This document shows, one piece after another, positions 45,349-55,278 of a stretch of DNA of 64,000 bases; position 1 is the first letter of the stretch, and each line of letters starts with the position of its first letter. The translations under genes were made by a program, and so were the position numbers. The notes under the pieces are model-generated. The model saw nothing but the letters and a program-made list of their open reading frames with translations. It did not search any database and was not told the origin of the DNA. This DNA is from an uncultured Tenacibaculum sp. (GTDB lineage: Bacteria; Bacteroidota; Bacteroidia; Flavobacteriales; Flavobacteriaceae): NCBI RefSeq assembly GCF_947495995.1, contig NZ_CANMAX010000011.1, forward strand, positions 44,610 to 108,609, in the 5' to 3' direction.

Positions 45349-46500
45349 TTAAAGGACATTTATTTCAGCGTCAGAAAGTGCATATTCCATTAAAACATCT
45401 TCATCTACTTCTATTCCTAAACCAGGTCTTTTCGGAACTTCTATCATACCATCAACCATTTCAATTTTCGGGTATGTTAAACGTTCTCTTAATCCGTTTT
45501 CTGTTTGATCGTATTCAATTAAGAAATCTGGAGTTTTCATACGTCCAGGAATGAGCTCTAAATTAGCAATAAAATGTAAAGCAACATGAATTCCAATAGC
45601 TGTTCCCCAAGTATGAGGCACAACATCTACTCCGTATGTACTTGCCAAAGCTGCAATTCGCTTCGCTTCTGTTAATCCACCTGCTGCACAAATATCTGGT
45701 TGTACAATATCTACAGAATTATTTTGGAATAACTGATGAAAACCAAAACGTAAATATTCACATTCTCCGCCAGAAATTGGTATTGAAGTTTTATCTCTAA
45801 GTTCTTTGTATTGCTTGTAGAACTCAGGAGAAATAGGTTCTTCAAACCAACCAATATTAAAAGGTTCTATTTTATTTGCTAAAATTGTTGCTTCTCTAAG
45901 ACTATACGCATGATTAGAATCTACCATTAACTGTATATCGTCTCCAATAATTTCTCTTACTTTTTTAATGTTTTTATAATCCTCTTCAATACCTAAACCA
46001 ACTTTCATTTTAATTGCCTTAAAACCTTGTTTTACATAAGATTCTGCTTCTTCTTTAAAATGTTTTGTTGGATTATCAGGATCCATAAAATATAAACCTG
46101 TTGCGTATGGTTTTATCTTATCTCTAAATACACCACCTAACAACGTTGAAACAGGCAAATTCAATATTTTTCCTTTTAAATCCCAAAGCGCAATATCGAT
46201 AGCACTTATAGAAGCTACCAAAACTCCACGCCTTGCATAATCTAAAGTTTTACGGTAAAGGTGATTCCATATCACTTCATTTTCTAACGGATTTTTTCCA
46301 ATGATCTGATTCTTTAAAAAATCTACTCCTGCTTTTAAAATAGGTGCTGGTCCGTAACCTTCTCCCCATCCATATTGACCATTAGAAGCTGTGACTTTAA
46401 CAACACATATACATCTTTCAGAATATTCCCATTGTGAGAAATAAAAACTACTTGACAATTTATCTTTAAGTATAAAAGTTTCTATTTTTTCAATTGTCAT
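45349..46500 (-). CDS. dauB: Enolase-superfamily 3,6-anhydro-D-galactonate cycloisomerase
   Basis: 383 residues, mandelate racemase/muconate lactonising fold. Catalytic residues are visible in order: Lys164 and Lys166 (IKMKVG), metal ligands Asp194 (MVDSNH), Glu220 (WFEEP) and Glu246 (GGECEY), and His296 (VPHTWGT). It should open the anhydro ring and give 2-keto-3-deoxygalactonate for DauC. It is the first gene of the dauB-dauA pair. The 121-base gap upstream holds the GGGTAA word, so it may have its own promoter. Confidence 0.87.
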   Translation of the reverse strand: MTIEKIETFILKDKLSSSFYFSQWEYSERCICVVKVTASNGQYGWGEGYGPAPILKAGVDFLKNQIIGKNPLENEVIWNHLYRKTLDYARRGVLVASISAIDIALWDLKGKILNLPVSTLLGGVFRDKIKPYATGLYFMDPDNPTKHFKEEAESYVKQGFKAIKMKVGLGIEEDYKNIKKVREIIGDDIQLMVDSNHAYSLREATILANKIEPFNIGWFEEPISPEFYKQYKELRDKTSIPISGGECEYLRFGFHQLFQNNSVDIVQPDICAAGGLTEAKRIAALASTYGVDVVPHTWGTAIGIHVALHFIANLELIPGRMKTPDFLIEYDQTENGLRERLTYPKIEMVDGMIEVPKRPGLGIEVDEDVLMEYALSDAEINVL

Positions 46501-46583
46501 ATTTAAATAAATTAAGTGATAGTAAACAAAGCTAATGATTCACCTCACTCTTTTTAAGCTCATAATTATCTCAAACAAGTCAA

Positions 46584-46592
46584 ATATTACCC
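46584..46592 (-). promoter_or_regulatory. GGGTAATAT element upstream of dauB
   Basis: On the minus strand GGGTAATATTTGAC lies 84 bases before the dauB start. The word GGGTAA followed by an ATTGA/TTTGA block also occurs before the GH82 gene, and GGGTAAAA occurs before susC and the sulfatase operon. It is probably a shared activator site; inferred from recurrence only. Confidence 0.4.
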
Positions 46593-46621
46593 TTTGATTT
46601 CAGTTGATATCTTGATTTATT

Positions 46622-48088
46622 TTACTTTTTTATAATTTTAAAAATTTCATTATTGTAGCGTAAAAGGTAGAATCCACTTTGTAACTCTTTTCCTATCTGA
46701 ATACTTTCTCCTACTGTTACTTTTTTATCTATTAATAATTTTCCTCCGACAGAAAAGATTTCTACTAAACCATCTTGTTGTGCATTCTTAATATTAAGTT
46801 CAGAAATAAACGGATTTGGAAACATTTTCACTTCATTATTCTTTACAAAATCTTCAGTCCCTAGCGTATTACTGTTAAGTACAAAAGGATAAAATGTTCC
46901 GCCACTTGGTGGTGTAGATGATAATTCTCTCGGATTGCTATATTGATCGAAAACAAATACTTTCGTTACACTACTAAATCTTGAGGAATTGTTTTTCCCA
47001 CTAACTTCGTTATTAAAAATGATATTGTTTTCACCTGGTGGTTTGTGTCCGAATTGACTTCCTCCACTTGCAAAAGCTCCCCAAGATCTCCATTGTTCAC
47101 TTTTTACTTTATTATTTTCAATTAAGTTAAACCCGTCGTCTCCATTATGAAAGTTGATATCAACTTCAAAATCACAACCGTAAACAACATTATATTTAGC
47201 GCCAACTTGAATAGCGAAATGACGAATTCTTCTTACTCTCTCATTAACAATAAGATTGTAATCTCCATTAATTGCATAATAAGCAGCACCTCCGCCGCCT
47301 TTATTGTAGGCCGCATCAACAAAATTATTACGAAAAGTATTATTTCTTCCGTTTACGTTAATTGGATTACTTCCTGAATTTTTAAGTGTACAACTATCAA
47401 CCCAACAATTTTTACTTTTCTTCTCGATCATAATAAAACTAACGTACATATTTCGTAGTCCATCAGGATCGTTACCAAAACAACGATTTCCGCACCATCT
47501 GTTTCTATCTACATTTCTATCATCATAAATTGTAATTGGTCTTTCAGGAATATATTCCATCGTTAAATTTTCAATTCCCACATGCTCGACTTCGTCTAAT
47601 ACAAAAGCTCCTTCATGTTCAAATCTTCTTCTTTGATAACGAATTGTAACGTCTAACTTTACATTATCTCTACTTTCACCTCGTAAAATTATATTCGATT
47701 TTAGCTGAATGGTTTTATCAATATCGTATGTTCCGTTTTTCAGTAAAATCACACTTAATTCCCCATTTGTATTTAAGTTGTCGATTGCAGATTGTAATCC
47801 ATCAGAATCTGTTGGATTTACTTCAAGTTTTACTGGTAATGAACTACTAAACGGAACTCCGCCTTCAACTCCAGATTTTTGCCATTCTTGCATAAATGGA
47901 TAAGCAGGATCGTTTTTCGAATTATCGAAAGTTACACCTGGATCTCCAATATTTAGTTGCGCATTTATGAAGTTACTATTGGTTACAACAACTAAAAAGA
48001 TTATTAGATATTTGATTGATTTTTCGGTTTTAATAATTAGGAAATTATTTTTAGAAATAACATTACCTTTTAAATAGGATAAATTCAC
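46622..48088 (-). CDS. T9SS-secreted right-handed beta-helix protein (A)
   Basis: 488 residues from a GTG start; no ATG precedes the signal peptide (KYLIIFLVVVTNSNFINA). The mature protein begins QLNIGDPGVTF, like its paralogue at 50334. The middle (about 120-390) consists of parallel beta-helix rungs with NN and DG turns, for example DSCTLKNSGSNPINVNGRNN and NFHNGDDGFNLIENN. The C-terminal 75 residues are a type A T9SS sorting domain (VKMFPNPFISELNI ... IIKK). No known CAZy family is recognised; distant relation to GH82 or polysaccharide lyases is possible. Gap to the upstream gene is 11 bases. Confidence 0.7.
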   Translation of the reverse strand: MNLSYLKGNVISKNNFLIIKTEKSIKYLIIFLVVVTNSNFINAQLNIGDPGVTFDNSKNDPAYPFMQEWQKSGVEGGVPFSSSLPVKLEVNPTDSDGLQSAIDNLNTNGELSVILLKNGTYDIDKTIQLKSNIILRGESRDNVKLDVTIRYQRRRFEHEGAFVLDEVEHVGIENLTMEYIPERPITIYDDRNVDRNRWCGNRCFGNDPDGLRNMYVSFIMIEKKSKNCWVDSCTLKNSGSNPINVNGRNNTFRNNFVDAAYNKGGGGAAYYAINGDYNLIVNERVRRIRHFAIQVGAKYNVVYGCDFEVDINFHNGDDGFNLIENNKVKSEQWRSWGAFASGGSQFGHKPPGENNIIFNNEVSGKNNSSRFSSVTKVFVFDQYSNPRELSSTPPSGGTFYPFVLNSNTLGTEDFVKNNEVKMFPNPFISELNIKNAQQDGLVEIFSVGGKLLIDKKVTVGESIQIGKELQSGFYLLRYNNEIFKIIKK

Positions 48089-48099
48089 TATTATAAATT

Positions 48100-50322
48100 T
48101 TAATTTTTAATTACCTTAAAAGTCTTCGTTTTATTTACCGTTAAAAAATACACCCCTACAGGTAATGATGATATATCTATTGTTAATGCTTTACCTGTAA
48201 AAAGTTCTCTTCCATTTAAATTAGTTAATTTCCAAGAGATTTTTTCTATATAATTATTTGAAAGGTTTGTAATTTTAATTAAGCTGTTTGATGGATTAGG
48301 ATATACAACAATAGATTCTTTTTTAAGATCTGAAGAATTAGTAGATAATGTTGATGAATCTGATATTAACTCAAAAGAAATGTCTTCTGGATCTATATTT
48401 GAACCTACATCTGGAAAACTAGAACCATATTCAATTGCTCCTACATCTGGTGCGTTCCCGTTAAATCCATCTGTAATTCCAGAAACCTCTGTTCCTCCAT
48501 CTATAGCTACGGAATTGGTTTGAAGTCTAAAATCACCTTGATTAGCATCAACAAATAATGCATTTCCATTTCCTGTTATGTTTCTTATATTGGTTTTAAA
48601 TGATAATTTTGCTAACAATGAGTTTACATTTCGATCATTATCACTAGTTTCTCCATCGTTTGCTTTTCCATCTATAATATTGTTCCAAAAGAGAATATTT
48701 TCTACATCTCCTCTATTCTCTCTATTCCAAACTCTTAATCCCCAATCTACATTCCAAACAGTATTATTATAATAATAACAATCTTTAATAGTTGTCATTC
48801 TAGGCCCTAAATAAACAAAAGTACCGTCAGGAACTACATCTGTTTTAAAATTATATATCAGATTATGGTGTACTGTATAATTAAAACATCCTTCAAGATA
48901 AAGAGCTAGTACAAATTCTTTATTCCCATCAGTTAAAGTATTACAATCATGTATTCTATTGTAAGCAATTTCAGCTCCTTTTAAGTCTAAAGGGACACCC
49001 CAATTACCACCATTCGTGCTTTGAATAGAACCAGCATCTTGTCCCATTTTCATACAATCATATAAATCATTGTATGTAATATCTATTTTGTTATTAGTTC
49101 TTATGTGAAATCTACCCGATGATCCTAAAGTACTTTTTGTAACTATAGTACCATCTCCAAAATTTTGTATTGATGATGTAAATTGGGCTATCCATCCGAT
49201 GTTATCAATAAAACAATTTTCTATTTTATTTTTTCTACCACCATCAATAAAAATACCATGTCCCCAGCTATGAGCTATGTACATATTTTTAAAAAGGTTC
49301 TCATTTCCATCTATAAAAATCCCTCCTTGTTCTGTTTTTGATACTGCATATCCTTTTCTTGTAAAGAAAGGCCATAAATATTGTACAGATCCGTTAGTAA
49401 TTTCACAATTATTAGTGTTTTTCATTGCTATTGAAGCTGCATGAATATTTATTCCATCAACTTTTATATTTGTTCTATTATTTAAAACAAAAGCTAATTT
49501 TCTATTTTTTGCTGATATTACCATATCATTAGGATCTTTACCAACTGGAGGCATGAAATAAATTTTACCGTTTTCTTCAAACCATTCTCCTGGCTGATCC
49601 AATGCGTTTAAATGAAAAATAAATCCAAAACCCTTACCATTATCAGTAAACATTTTTGAAGAATTGGTTCCCCAATCATCAGAAATTGCAGTTACAGTTA
49701 ATTCAGTATCGTTAGAAGATTCAATTATTCCCATAGGATTAATCCATTTTTTCCCTACAATACCTCTAAATATTCCTCCTTTAAAATGATCAACAGGAAA
49801 CCCCGATAAATTAGGAAACTTTACTCTACGTCCATTTTTCCCACTTCTAGTATTAAAAACTTGGCAATCTTCATAACCTGTTTTTACATCTTCAGGCATC
49901 ATCATTTCATCGGTTTCGTTATTGGGCCATCTAGCCATTTTTTGCCTTTTATTGTTTACAAACAACATACTAAATTGTGTTTCTGCACCAGTAAAACTTG
50001 CTTCAAAAATATTAGAACCTATGTCGCTAGGTAACCAATTGGTTATAAGATCTGCTCCAGAAATAATAACTTTCTCATCTTGATAATTTTTAAAAGTTAA
50101 ATTGTTTGTTGAAACGATTACTTCTTCTCTGTAGATTCCTTCGCGTATGTAACATATATCTCCTGAAGACATTATATCAGCAGCCTTTTGGATAGTTTTA
50201 AAGGGAGAATCAATGGTACCATGATTATTATCATTCCCATTGTGAGAAACGTAATAGTTTGTAGCGTAAAAATTATGATTAAAAATTAAAAAAAATAAGA
50301 GTGTATAAACGATTTTGTTCAT
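48100..50322 (-). CDS. T9SS-secreted right-handed beta-helix protein (B)
   Basis: 740 residues with a signal peptide. The mature N-terminus (YYVSHNGNDNNHGTIDSPFK, then TIQKAADIMSSGDICYIREG) is the DUF1565/NosD-like start found in many beta-helix carbohydrate enzymes. An inserted beta-sandwich-like part (about 100-270) precedes the long helix (about 290-640). A type A T9SS domain closes the protein (VVYPNPSNSLIKI ... FKVIKN). It lies between two IGDPGVTF-type paralogues with 11-base gaps on both sides. It probably acts on cell-surface or released carrageenan chains; activity unknown. Confidence 0.7.
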   Translation of the reverse strand: MNKIVYTLLFFLIFNHNFYATNYYVSHNGNDNNHGTIDSPFKTIQKAADIMSSGDICYIREGIYREEVIVSTNNLTFKNYQDEKVIISGADLITNWLPSDIGSNIFEASFTGAETQFSMLFVNNKRQKMARWPNNETDEMMMPEDVKTGYEDCQVFNTRSGKNGRRVKFPNLSGFPVDHFKGGIFRGIVGKKWINPMGIIESSNDTELTVTAISDDWGTNSSKMFTDNGKGFGFIFHLNALDQPGEWFEENGKIYFMPPVGKDPNDMVISAKNRKLAFVLNNRTNIKVDGINIHAASIAMKNTNNCEITNGSVQYLWPFFTRKGYAVSKTEQGGIFIDGNENLFKNMYIAHSWGHGIFIDGGRKNKIENCFIDNIGWIAQFTSSIQNFGDGTIVTKSTLGSSGRFHIRTNNKIDITYNDLYDCMKMGQDAGSIQSTNGGNWGVPLDLKGAEIAYNRIHDCNTLTDGNKEFVLALYLEGCFNYTVHHNLIYNFKTDVVPDGTFVYLGPRMTTIKDCYYYNNTVWNVDWGLRVWNRENRGDVENILFWNNIIDGKANDGETSDNDRNVNSLLAKLSFKTNIRNITGNGNALFVDANQGDFRLQTNSVAIDGGTEVSGITDGFNGNAPDVGAIEYGSSFPDVGSNIDPEDISFELISDSSTLSTNSSDLKKESIVVYPNPSNSLIKITNLSNNYIEKISWKLTNLNGRELFTGKALTIDISSLPVGVYFLTVNKTKTFKVIKN

Positions 50323-50333
50323 AATAACAGAAA

Positions 50334-52094
50334 TTATTTTTTAATAAGTTTATATATGTTTTGTTTGTAAACGATAAGATATATACCTGCCTTTAGTTTA
50401 CTATTGAGCTCTAAATTTCCTGAAGCATTTATTTCTTCTTTTTGAAGAAGTTTTCCGTCCATTGTATAAATACTTACATTTTCACCTTGCTCTACATTTT
50501 TTAAATTGATTTGATCTATAAACGGATTAGGAAAAACAGTAACTTTATTTTTATCTAAATTGATAAAGTCATCTGTACTCAAAGTTGAGGTTGACCCGAC
50601 TCTTATATTTATTGAAATTGATTTCGTATCACCATCTAAACCTTTAATAACAGCTTTTAATTCATGAATTCCTTCTTGCAAATCACCAAGAAAGTCACTG
50701 TTTTTGTTCCAACTATATGGTGTTGAATTTTGTGAACTTATTAATGTTCCATCATAAAATAAACTTACTTCATCTACTTTCGCAGAAGCATCGACTGTAA
50801 CCACTATATGATCACCAATATTAAATTGCTGATTGTCTTTTAAAATCATAAAATATGGTTCTAAATCTCTCGTAGATACAACTGTTGGAGGTGAAACAAT
50901 GACTGGATATAATGTATTACCTGTTGGAGTTGGATATTTAGATTCGTCAATTTTAAAGTTTGTAGAATGATCTGCAGGCTTTGCTTGTAACGGTCCGTGA
51001 TAGACTTTATTTACTTGTGAGAAAGGAGATGCGCCGTTATGTTGTAACTCTAAAGTTGAATTATTTAAAAGGAAATTGTCTCGTGCTGAATTTTGATGTT
51101 GAATAGACCATGGTCCCATTATTGAAAAATAATCTGGACTTCGAGATGCTGAAGATCTTGATCCTGACATATCTTTTGGTAAAATAACTTTATTTTTTTC
51201 GATCAAATTATTTCCATCATCACCAACATGAAAACTAATTTCTTGTTTGATTTCATTATCATAAACCACATTATATTCTACTCCACCACCTTGTAATGAA
51301 AAATGACGTAAATGAGTCATTTGACAATCTGTAATTAAATTGTATCCTTTTTGAATAAAGAAATAACCTTGTGCTCCACCAGATTTACTAAATGCGCCAT
51401 CGACAATTAATCCTCTAAAAGTATTGTGCCTTGCATTACATCGCATTGGATCTCGACCTGCATTAATTAAGTTTACATCATCTAACCAACAATCTGAACT
51501 TTCTTTAAAAAACACAAGAATATTATCACTTCCATTGAGTTCATCGTTAGCAGAATTACTTGTATTCCAAGTAAATTTTGGAAAACCACTTGAATCTCCC
51601 CATTTACTACTTCCTCTAATGGTCATATTATACAACCCAGCAAATCTTGTATTTCTTTCGAAGTTGAAAGCTTTATTATCGAAGTTTTCATGCATTTCAA
51701 AAATGGTTTCGCTTCTACTCTCTCCAATCAGACTTACATTACTTTTCATCTCAATTTTTTTATTCACGATGTAAGTCCCTTTTTTAATTAAAATGGTATT
51801 TCTTTTGTTTCCCATTCTACTAACATCACGAATAGCTGTATTAATTTCATCTATACTTGCTCCTTCTTCTATTGTTCTTTGAACAACTAAATTTTCTTTC
51901 AAAGGAATTCCACCTCGAACTCCAGCTGTGATCCATTTTTCTATTTGTGGATACTGAGCTTTATTCTGATTGATAAGATCTGTATCGAAAGTTACTCCCG
52001 GATCACCAACCCTTATTTGTGCATTTAATAAACTAGGTAAAAAACCTAAAAGCAGTAGTACTACTAAGAATTTTATTGATCTATTTGATTTCAT
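50334..52094 (-). CDS. T9SS-secreted right-handed beta-helix protein (C), paralogue of A
   Basis: 586 residues with signal peptide MKSNRSIKFLVVLLLLGFLP. The mature start IRVGDPGVTFD, the segment GVRGGIP and the helix core (NVSLIGESRSETIF, FHVGDDGNNLIEKNKV) match protein A. It has an extra Ig-like domain (about 420-500) that A lacks, then a T9SS type A end (VTVFPNPFIDQINL ... YKLIKK). It is the first gene of the A-B-C operon, preceded by a 114-base gap with the GH82 terminator. Enzyme class unknown. Confidence 0.7.
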   Translation of the reverse strand: MKSNRSIKFLVVLLLLGFLPSLLNAQIRVGDPGVTFDTDLINQNKAQYPQIEKWITAGVRGGIPLKENLVVQRTIEEGASIDEINTAIRDVSRMGNKRNTILIKKGTYIVNKKIEMKSNVSLIGESRSETIFEMHENFDNKAFNFERNTRFAGLYNMTIRGSSKWGDSSGFPKFTWNTSNSANDELNGSDNILVFFKESSDCWLDDVNLINAGRDPMRCNARHNTFRGLIVDGAFSKSGGAQGYFFIQKGYNLITDCQMTHLRHFSLQGGGVEYNVVYDNEIKQEISFHVGDDGNNLIEKNKVILPKDMSGSRSSASRSPDYFSIMGPWSIQHQNSARDNFLLNNSTLELQHNGASPFSQVNKVYHGPLQAKPADHSTNFKIDESKYPTPTGNTLYPVIVSPPTVVSTRDLEPYFMILKDNQQFNIGDHIVVTVDASAKVDEVSLFYDGTLISSQNSTPYSWNKNSDFLGDLQEGIHELKAVIKGLDGDTKSISINIRVGSTSTLSTDDFINLDKNKVTVFPNPFIDQINLKNVEQGENVSIYTMDGKLLQKEEINASGNLELNSKLKAGIYLIVYKQNIYKLIKK

Positions 52095-52160
52095 AATTTA
52101 GGAGATTATGTGTGTGTTACTTTAGTAACGATGATTATAAATTCATCTTTTAATTAAAAT

Positions 52161-52183
52161 AGACCGCCTATAAAAGGCAGTCT
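52161..52183 (-). terminator. Terminator after the iota-carrageenase gene
   Basis: 9-base stem AGACCGCCT/AGGCAGTCT with one G-T wobble and a 5-base loop, followed on the minus strand by a T-rich stretch. It separates GH82 from the beta-helix operon. Confidence 0.7.
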
Positions 52184-52208
52184 ATGTAATCAATTATTTT
52201 AAACTATT

Positions 52209-53762
52209 TTAGTTTGGAAAGCTAGCTGTGAATCTAGTAACATCTGCTGGTCTATTATCACAAATAGCACTTGTATTATACTGTATGTTTTGAATTGAAC
52301 TTGCTGGGAAATTTCTAAAATTCTCATCAACTAAAGTTACATTGTAATGACCACCAACTGTACTTCCGTTAGTATTATCGTAACTTAAAGAAACTGATGG
52401 ACCGTGATATTCAAAACCATCAAACATTCCTAAACTAGTTACTGGATTTTTTATTCCGTTTTCCCATAAATTACATGGTATAAACTTTAAATGTGCTTGT
52501 TTTATTTTAGCTCCACCATCATTTTGGTAAATTGCAGTAACATCAGTTACCGTAGAAGCTTGATAACTTCCTGCTTGTAATCCGTTTCCTAACTGATCTA
52601 ATACATAAGCATTTCTAGAAGCAACACTAGCTTCTGGAGACAATCTTGTTGCCCACTGCGTACCGTTATTTCTTTTGTATGGATTACCAGATAACACATT
52701 AGTAATTCCTGGGAATTGTGCTTTAACAAATGCTTCGAAATCTCTTCTTCCTTGATTATTGATTGGAAATCTTCTTGATTTATCAAATAACTCTAAGAAA
52801 CCTTTTTCTACTCTAACTGCAAATGCAGAACCTACAGATCTAACTTTTTCTACAGTTACTTTACCATTTTCAACAAAATGAGGAGAGAACATTACAGCAC
52901 ATAATCCGTTTTTATTTCGCATGTCGTAAGCAAAAATTTGTGTTATACCTCCTTTTTTACTTCCATTTTTAAGTTCATCTTTCATGCCTTTATCATCAGA
53001 TTCCATTCGTAATGTAATTCCGCCATCACAAGAAAGTTTTCTAAATAAAACGTGTTTAGCATTATAGGTTTGAACTAAACCATAACCTGTATGAGATCCT
53101 GTTTGGCTTATGTTTTCTATGACTCCATCTTCAGGACCAGGTCTTCTTTCTTGAGATCCTGGAACGTGAACTAATACAATAGAATTTACAGAACTTCTTC
53201 TATCTTTTATATTGATATCTGAAAATCTAAAATTGTCTACACGTCCTACTCTAAGCACGTTTACATTTTGATTCGTTAATGATGGTGAAGAAATATCAAC
53301 AGTAAATCTTTGATTATTTTTTCCGCTAATACTTACGTTTTTTAAACGATTACCATTTTTACTTCCTCCGATAGAAAACACACTTCCTCTTGTTCCATCG
53401 AAAATAACTTTAGTTCCGCCTGCTATTTTTAAATGAATATTAGATTTTAAAGTGATTCTATTCCAATAATAAGTTGACTTTGGAATTTCAATAATCACTC
53501 CAGAACCATTTTCATCTGATTGTTGCGTAATTAATCGGTTTAAATCTGCTGAGGTGGTTCCTGTAAATCTAACTCGTGTAGTTTCTGTTGGGGCAATGTA
53601 AAAGTTCGATTGATTAAATTTTTGAGGTGCGCGACTTGCAATTTCAATTTCGGGGTTATTGCTCTCTGTCGCGATTTGTAATTTTTCTACATTATCTGAA
53701 CAAGATATTGCAGTTGCAGCTGTTAGGGTTGCAGCTACTAAAAAATTTTTCTTGAAAATCAT
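52209..53762 (-). CDS. cgiA: GH82 iota-carrageenase lipoprotein
   Basis: 517 residues with lipobox TAISC (Cys21). The family core is clear: TGYGLVQTY (Gln231), DGGITLRMESDD with catalytic pair Glu254 and Asp256, and CAVMFSPHFVENG (His295). These match Glu245, Asp247 and the neighbouring Gln and His described for the Alteromonas enzyme. The fold is a right-handed beta-helix. It cuts the beta-1,4 bonds of iota-carrageenan with inversion. There is no T9SS domain; lipid anchoring suggests surface or periplasmic action, in contrast to the secreted beta-helix neighbours. It appears monocistronic. Confidence 0.92.
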   Translation of the reverse strand: MIFKKNFLVAATLTAATAISCSDNVEKLQIATESNNPEIEIASRAPQKFNQSNFYIAPTETTRVRFTGTTSADLNRLITQQSDENGSGVIIEIPKSTYYWNRITLKSNIHLKIAGGTKVIFDGTRGSVFSIGGSKNGNRLKNVSISGKNNQRFTVDISSPSLTNQNVNVLRVGRVDNFRFSDINIKDRRSSVNSIVLVHVPGSQERRPGPEDGVIENISQTGSHTGYGLVQTYNAKHVLFRKLSCDGGITLRMESDDKGMKDELKNGSKKGGITQIFAYDMRNKNGLCAVMFSPHFVENGKVTVEKVRSVGSAFAVRVEKGFLELFDKSRRFPINNQGRRDFEAFVKAQFPGITNVLSGNPYKRNNGTQWATRLSPEASVASRNAYVLDQLGNGLQAGSYQASTVTDVTAIYQNDGGAKIKQAHLKFIPCNLWENGIKNPVTSLGMFDGFEYHGPSVSLSYDNTNGSTVGGHYNVTLVDENFRNFPASSIQNIQYNTSAICDNRPADVTRFTASFPN

Positions 53763-54096
53763 AATTTAGGGTTTATAATAAAGTCCGCTAAACTACTTCC
53801 AACGAAAACGTTAAAGAGATTCAATCTTACCCTATGATTATCTTATTTTATCCAAAAAAGGCAAATAACCTACTCTGTTTTGTTTTTATGAAAATTAATA
53901 TTTAACTAGTTAAAAACATTAAACAAACAATTAATTAACAACAACTTAAACCATCTATCAATTCTTTTTTCTAGCAAGAAAAAGTAACTAAAAAAAGAGT
54001 AAAACACCATTTCATCATCCTTTTTGCTCAAGTAATCTTGATCTATTTTTATCGTTATTTAATACTAAAAAATCATATTCAAACTTTCTTTTTTTT
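53763..54096. promoter_or_regulatory. Divergent region between GH82 and LuxR-type regulator
   Basis: Holds GGGTAAGATTGA on the minus strand (TTACCC at 53827-53832), about 65 bases before the GH82 start, as in other units of the locus. The remaining 250 bases are AT-rich, with no gene seen. Confidence 0.4.
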
Positions 54097-54978
54097 ATGA
54101 GCAAAATAAAAAAAGACATACTATTATTAACACTACTTTTTTCATTTTTGAATGCTAAGGCATATCAATCTAAAAGGATTAGTTTTATTTCTGATATCAG
54201 TGTACATGACTTGAACATTTTTCAAAAGTTTAAAAACTATACTATCACATCAATCTTTGATTTTAAACCAGTCAAAAAGAAAAAAGACATGATAACTTCT
54301 GTTGTTAATGATGATAGCAAGAATAAAATCTTTTCAGAAGACAATCATAATTTAGATTTAAGAATATTAAAAGTTAGACAGAAGTTTAGATACTTACTTA
54401 TTGTTTTTATTGTAGTTTGTTCTTTATTAACCTCTTTATTGATTATCTTTATTTCAAAATTGAGAAGTAATAATACGCAGATTAAAAACTTAGAAATAAA
54501 AGAAAAAGCAACGCTACAAAATCACATCAAACAAAAAGAAGAAGAGATTTTAGCTACAGTAATTGCTGTTTCTGCACAGCAGGAAGAATTGATACAAACC
54601 TTAAAAGTTATTGAAAATTTAAAAGATGAAAAACATAATCAGAATCTTCAAGAAGTATACAATAAACTAAAAAATATTATACAATCGTCTTCTAATCTAA
54701 ATTTGATATTTCAAAAATTAGAATCACAGTATACTTACTTTAGTACAACGATAAAAAACATACATCCTAACCTTACAAAAAACGATATTCGAAATTGTAT
54801 TTTACTTCGATTAGGTTTCAGTTTAAAAGATTCAGCTGAACTCTTAAATGTTTCTGTACATGCTATAAAAATAGCTCGACAACGTATTAAAAAGAAAATA
54901 AATTATAACGATAATATTAGTTTAAAAGAATACTTAGATACTTTTCAGAACTATCAATCTTTTCCTAAGAAAATTTAA
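54097..54978 (+). CDS. Membrane-bound LuxR-type regulator without TPR repeats
   Basis: 293 residues. An N-terminal hydrophobic segment, a short extracytoplasmic part, one membrane helix (LLIVFIVVCSLLTSLLIIFI, about 100-120), a coiled coil (about 125-205) and a C-terminal helix-turn-helix (NDIRNCILLRLGFSLKDSAE, then LLNVSVHAIKIARQRIKKK). The HTH is of the type that ends the TPR-LuxR regulators of Bacteroidota, such as the one at 57308, but the TPR sensor is missing. It sits between the two carrageenases, so a role in their control is likely. Confidence 0.75.
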   Translation: MSKIKKDILLLTLLFSFLNAKAYQSKRISFISDISVHDLNIFQKFKNYTITSIFDFKPVKKKKDMITSVVNDDSKNKIFSEDNHNLDLRILKVRQKFRYLLIVFIVVCSLLTSLLIIFISKLRSNNTQIKNLEIKEKATLQNHIKQKEEEILATVIAVSAQQEELIQTLKVIENLKDEKHNQNLQEVYNKLKNIIQSSSNLNLIFQKLESQYTYFSTTIKNIHPNLTKNDIRNCILLRLGFSLKDSAELLNVSVHAIKIARQRIKKKINYNDNISLKEYLDTFQNYQSFPKKI

Positions 54979-55278
54979 GCATTATATACCTAAAGTATTA
55001 CTAAACAAGAGTTGTATACATAATGTATACCTGTTTTGTACCTTCTTTGTAACCCTATTTTTTGAGTATAAAAATTAAGGCGTCAGTAATTTTGCTTCGT
55101 TGATTAACAACATTAATTATGGATGTTAGGAAAACAAAGTATAACGTTAAAAAATTATATACCCCAATGATTAATTTATGCTGATTTTGGATTATGAGAA
55201 TCATTTAAATATCCCTTAAAAACCCCAAACGTTATCCCCTTTACTTTTTTAACCTCCCAAAACATCAATTTTTATAAA
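54979..55278. other. Intergenic leader of the kappa-carrageenase gene
   Basis: No gene is seen. It contains ATACCCCAATGATT (near 55160), similar to the TTACCCTATGATT block before GH82 (53827) and TTACCCTTTGATT before dauB (46587), and a further TACCC-like word at 55070. Orientation relative to the gene differs, so the match is suggestive only. Confidence 0.3.
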
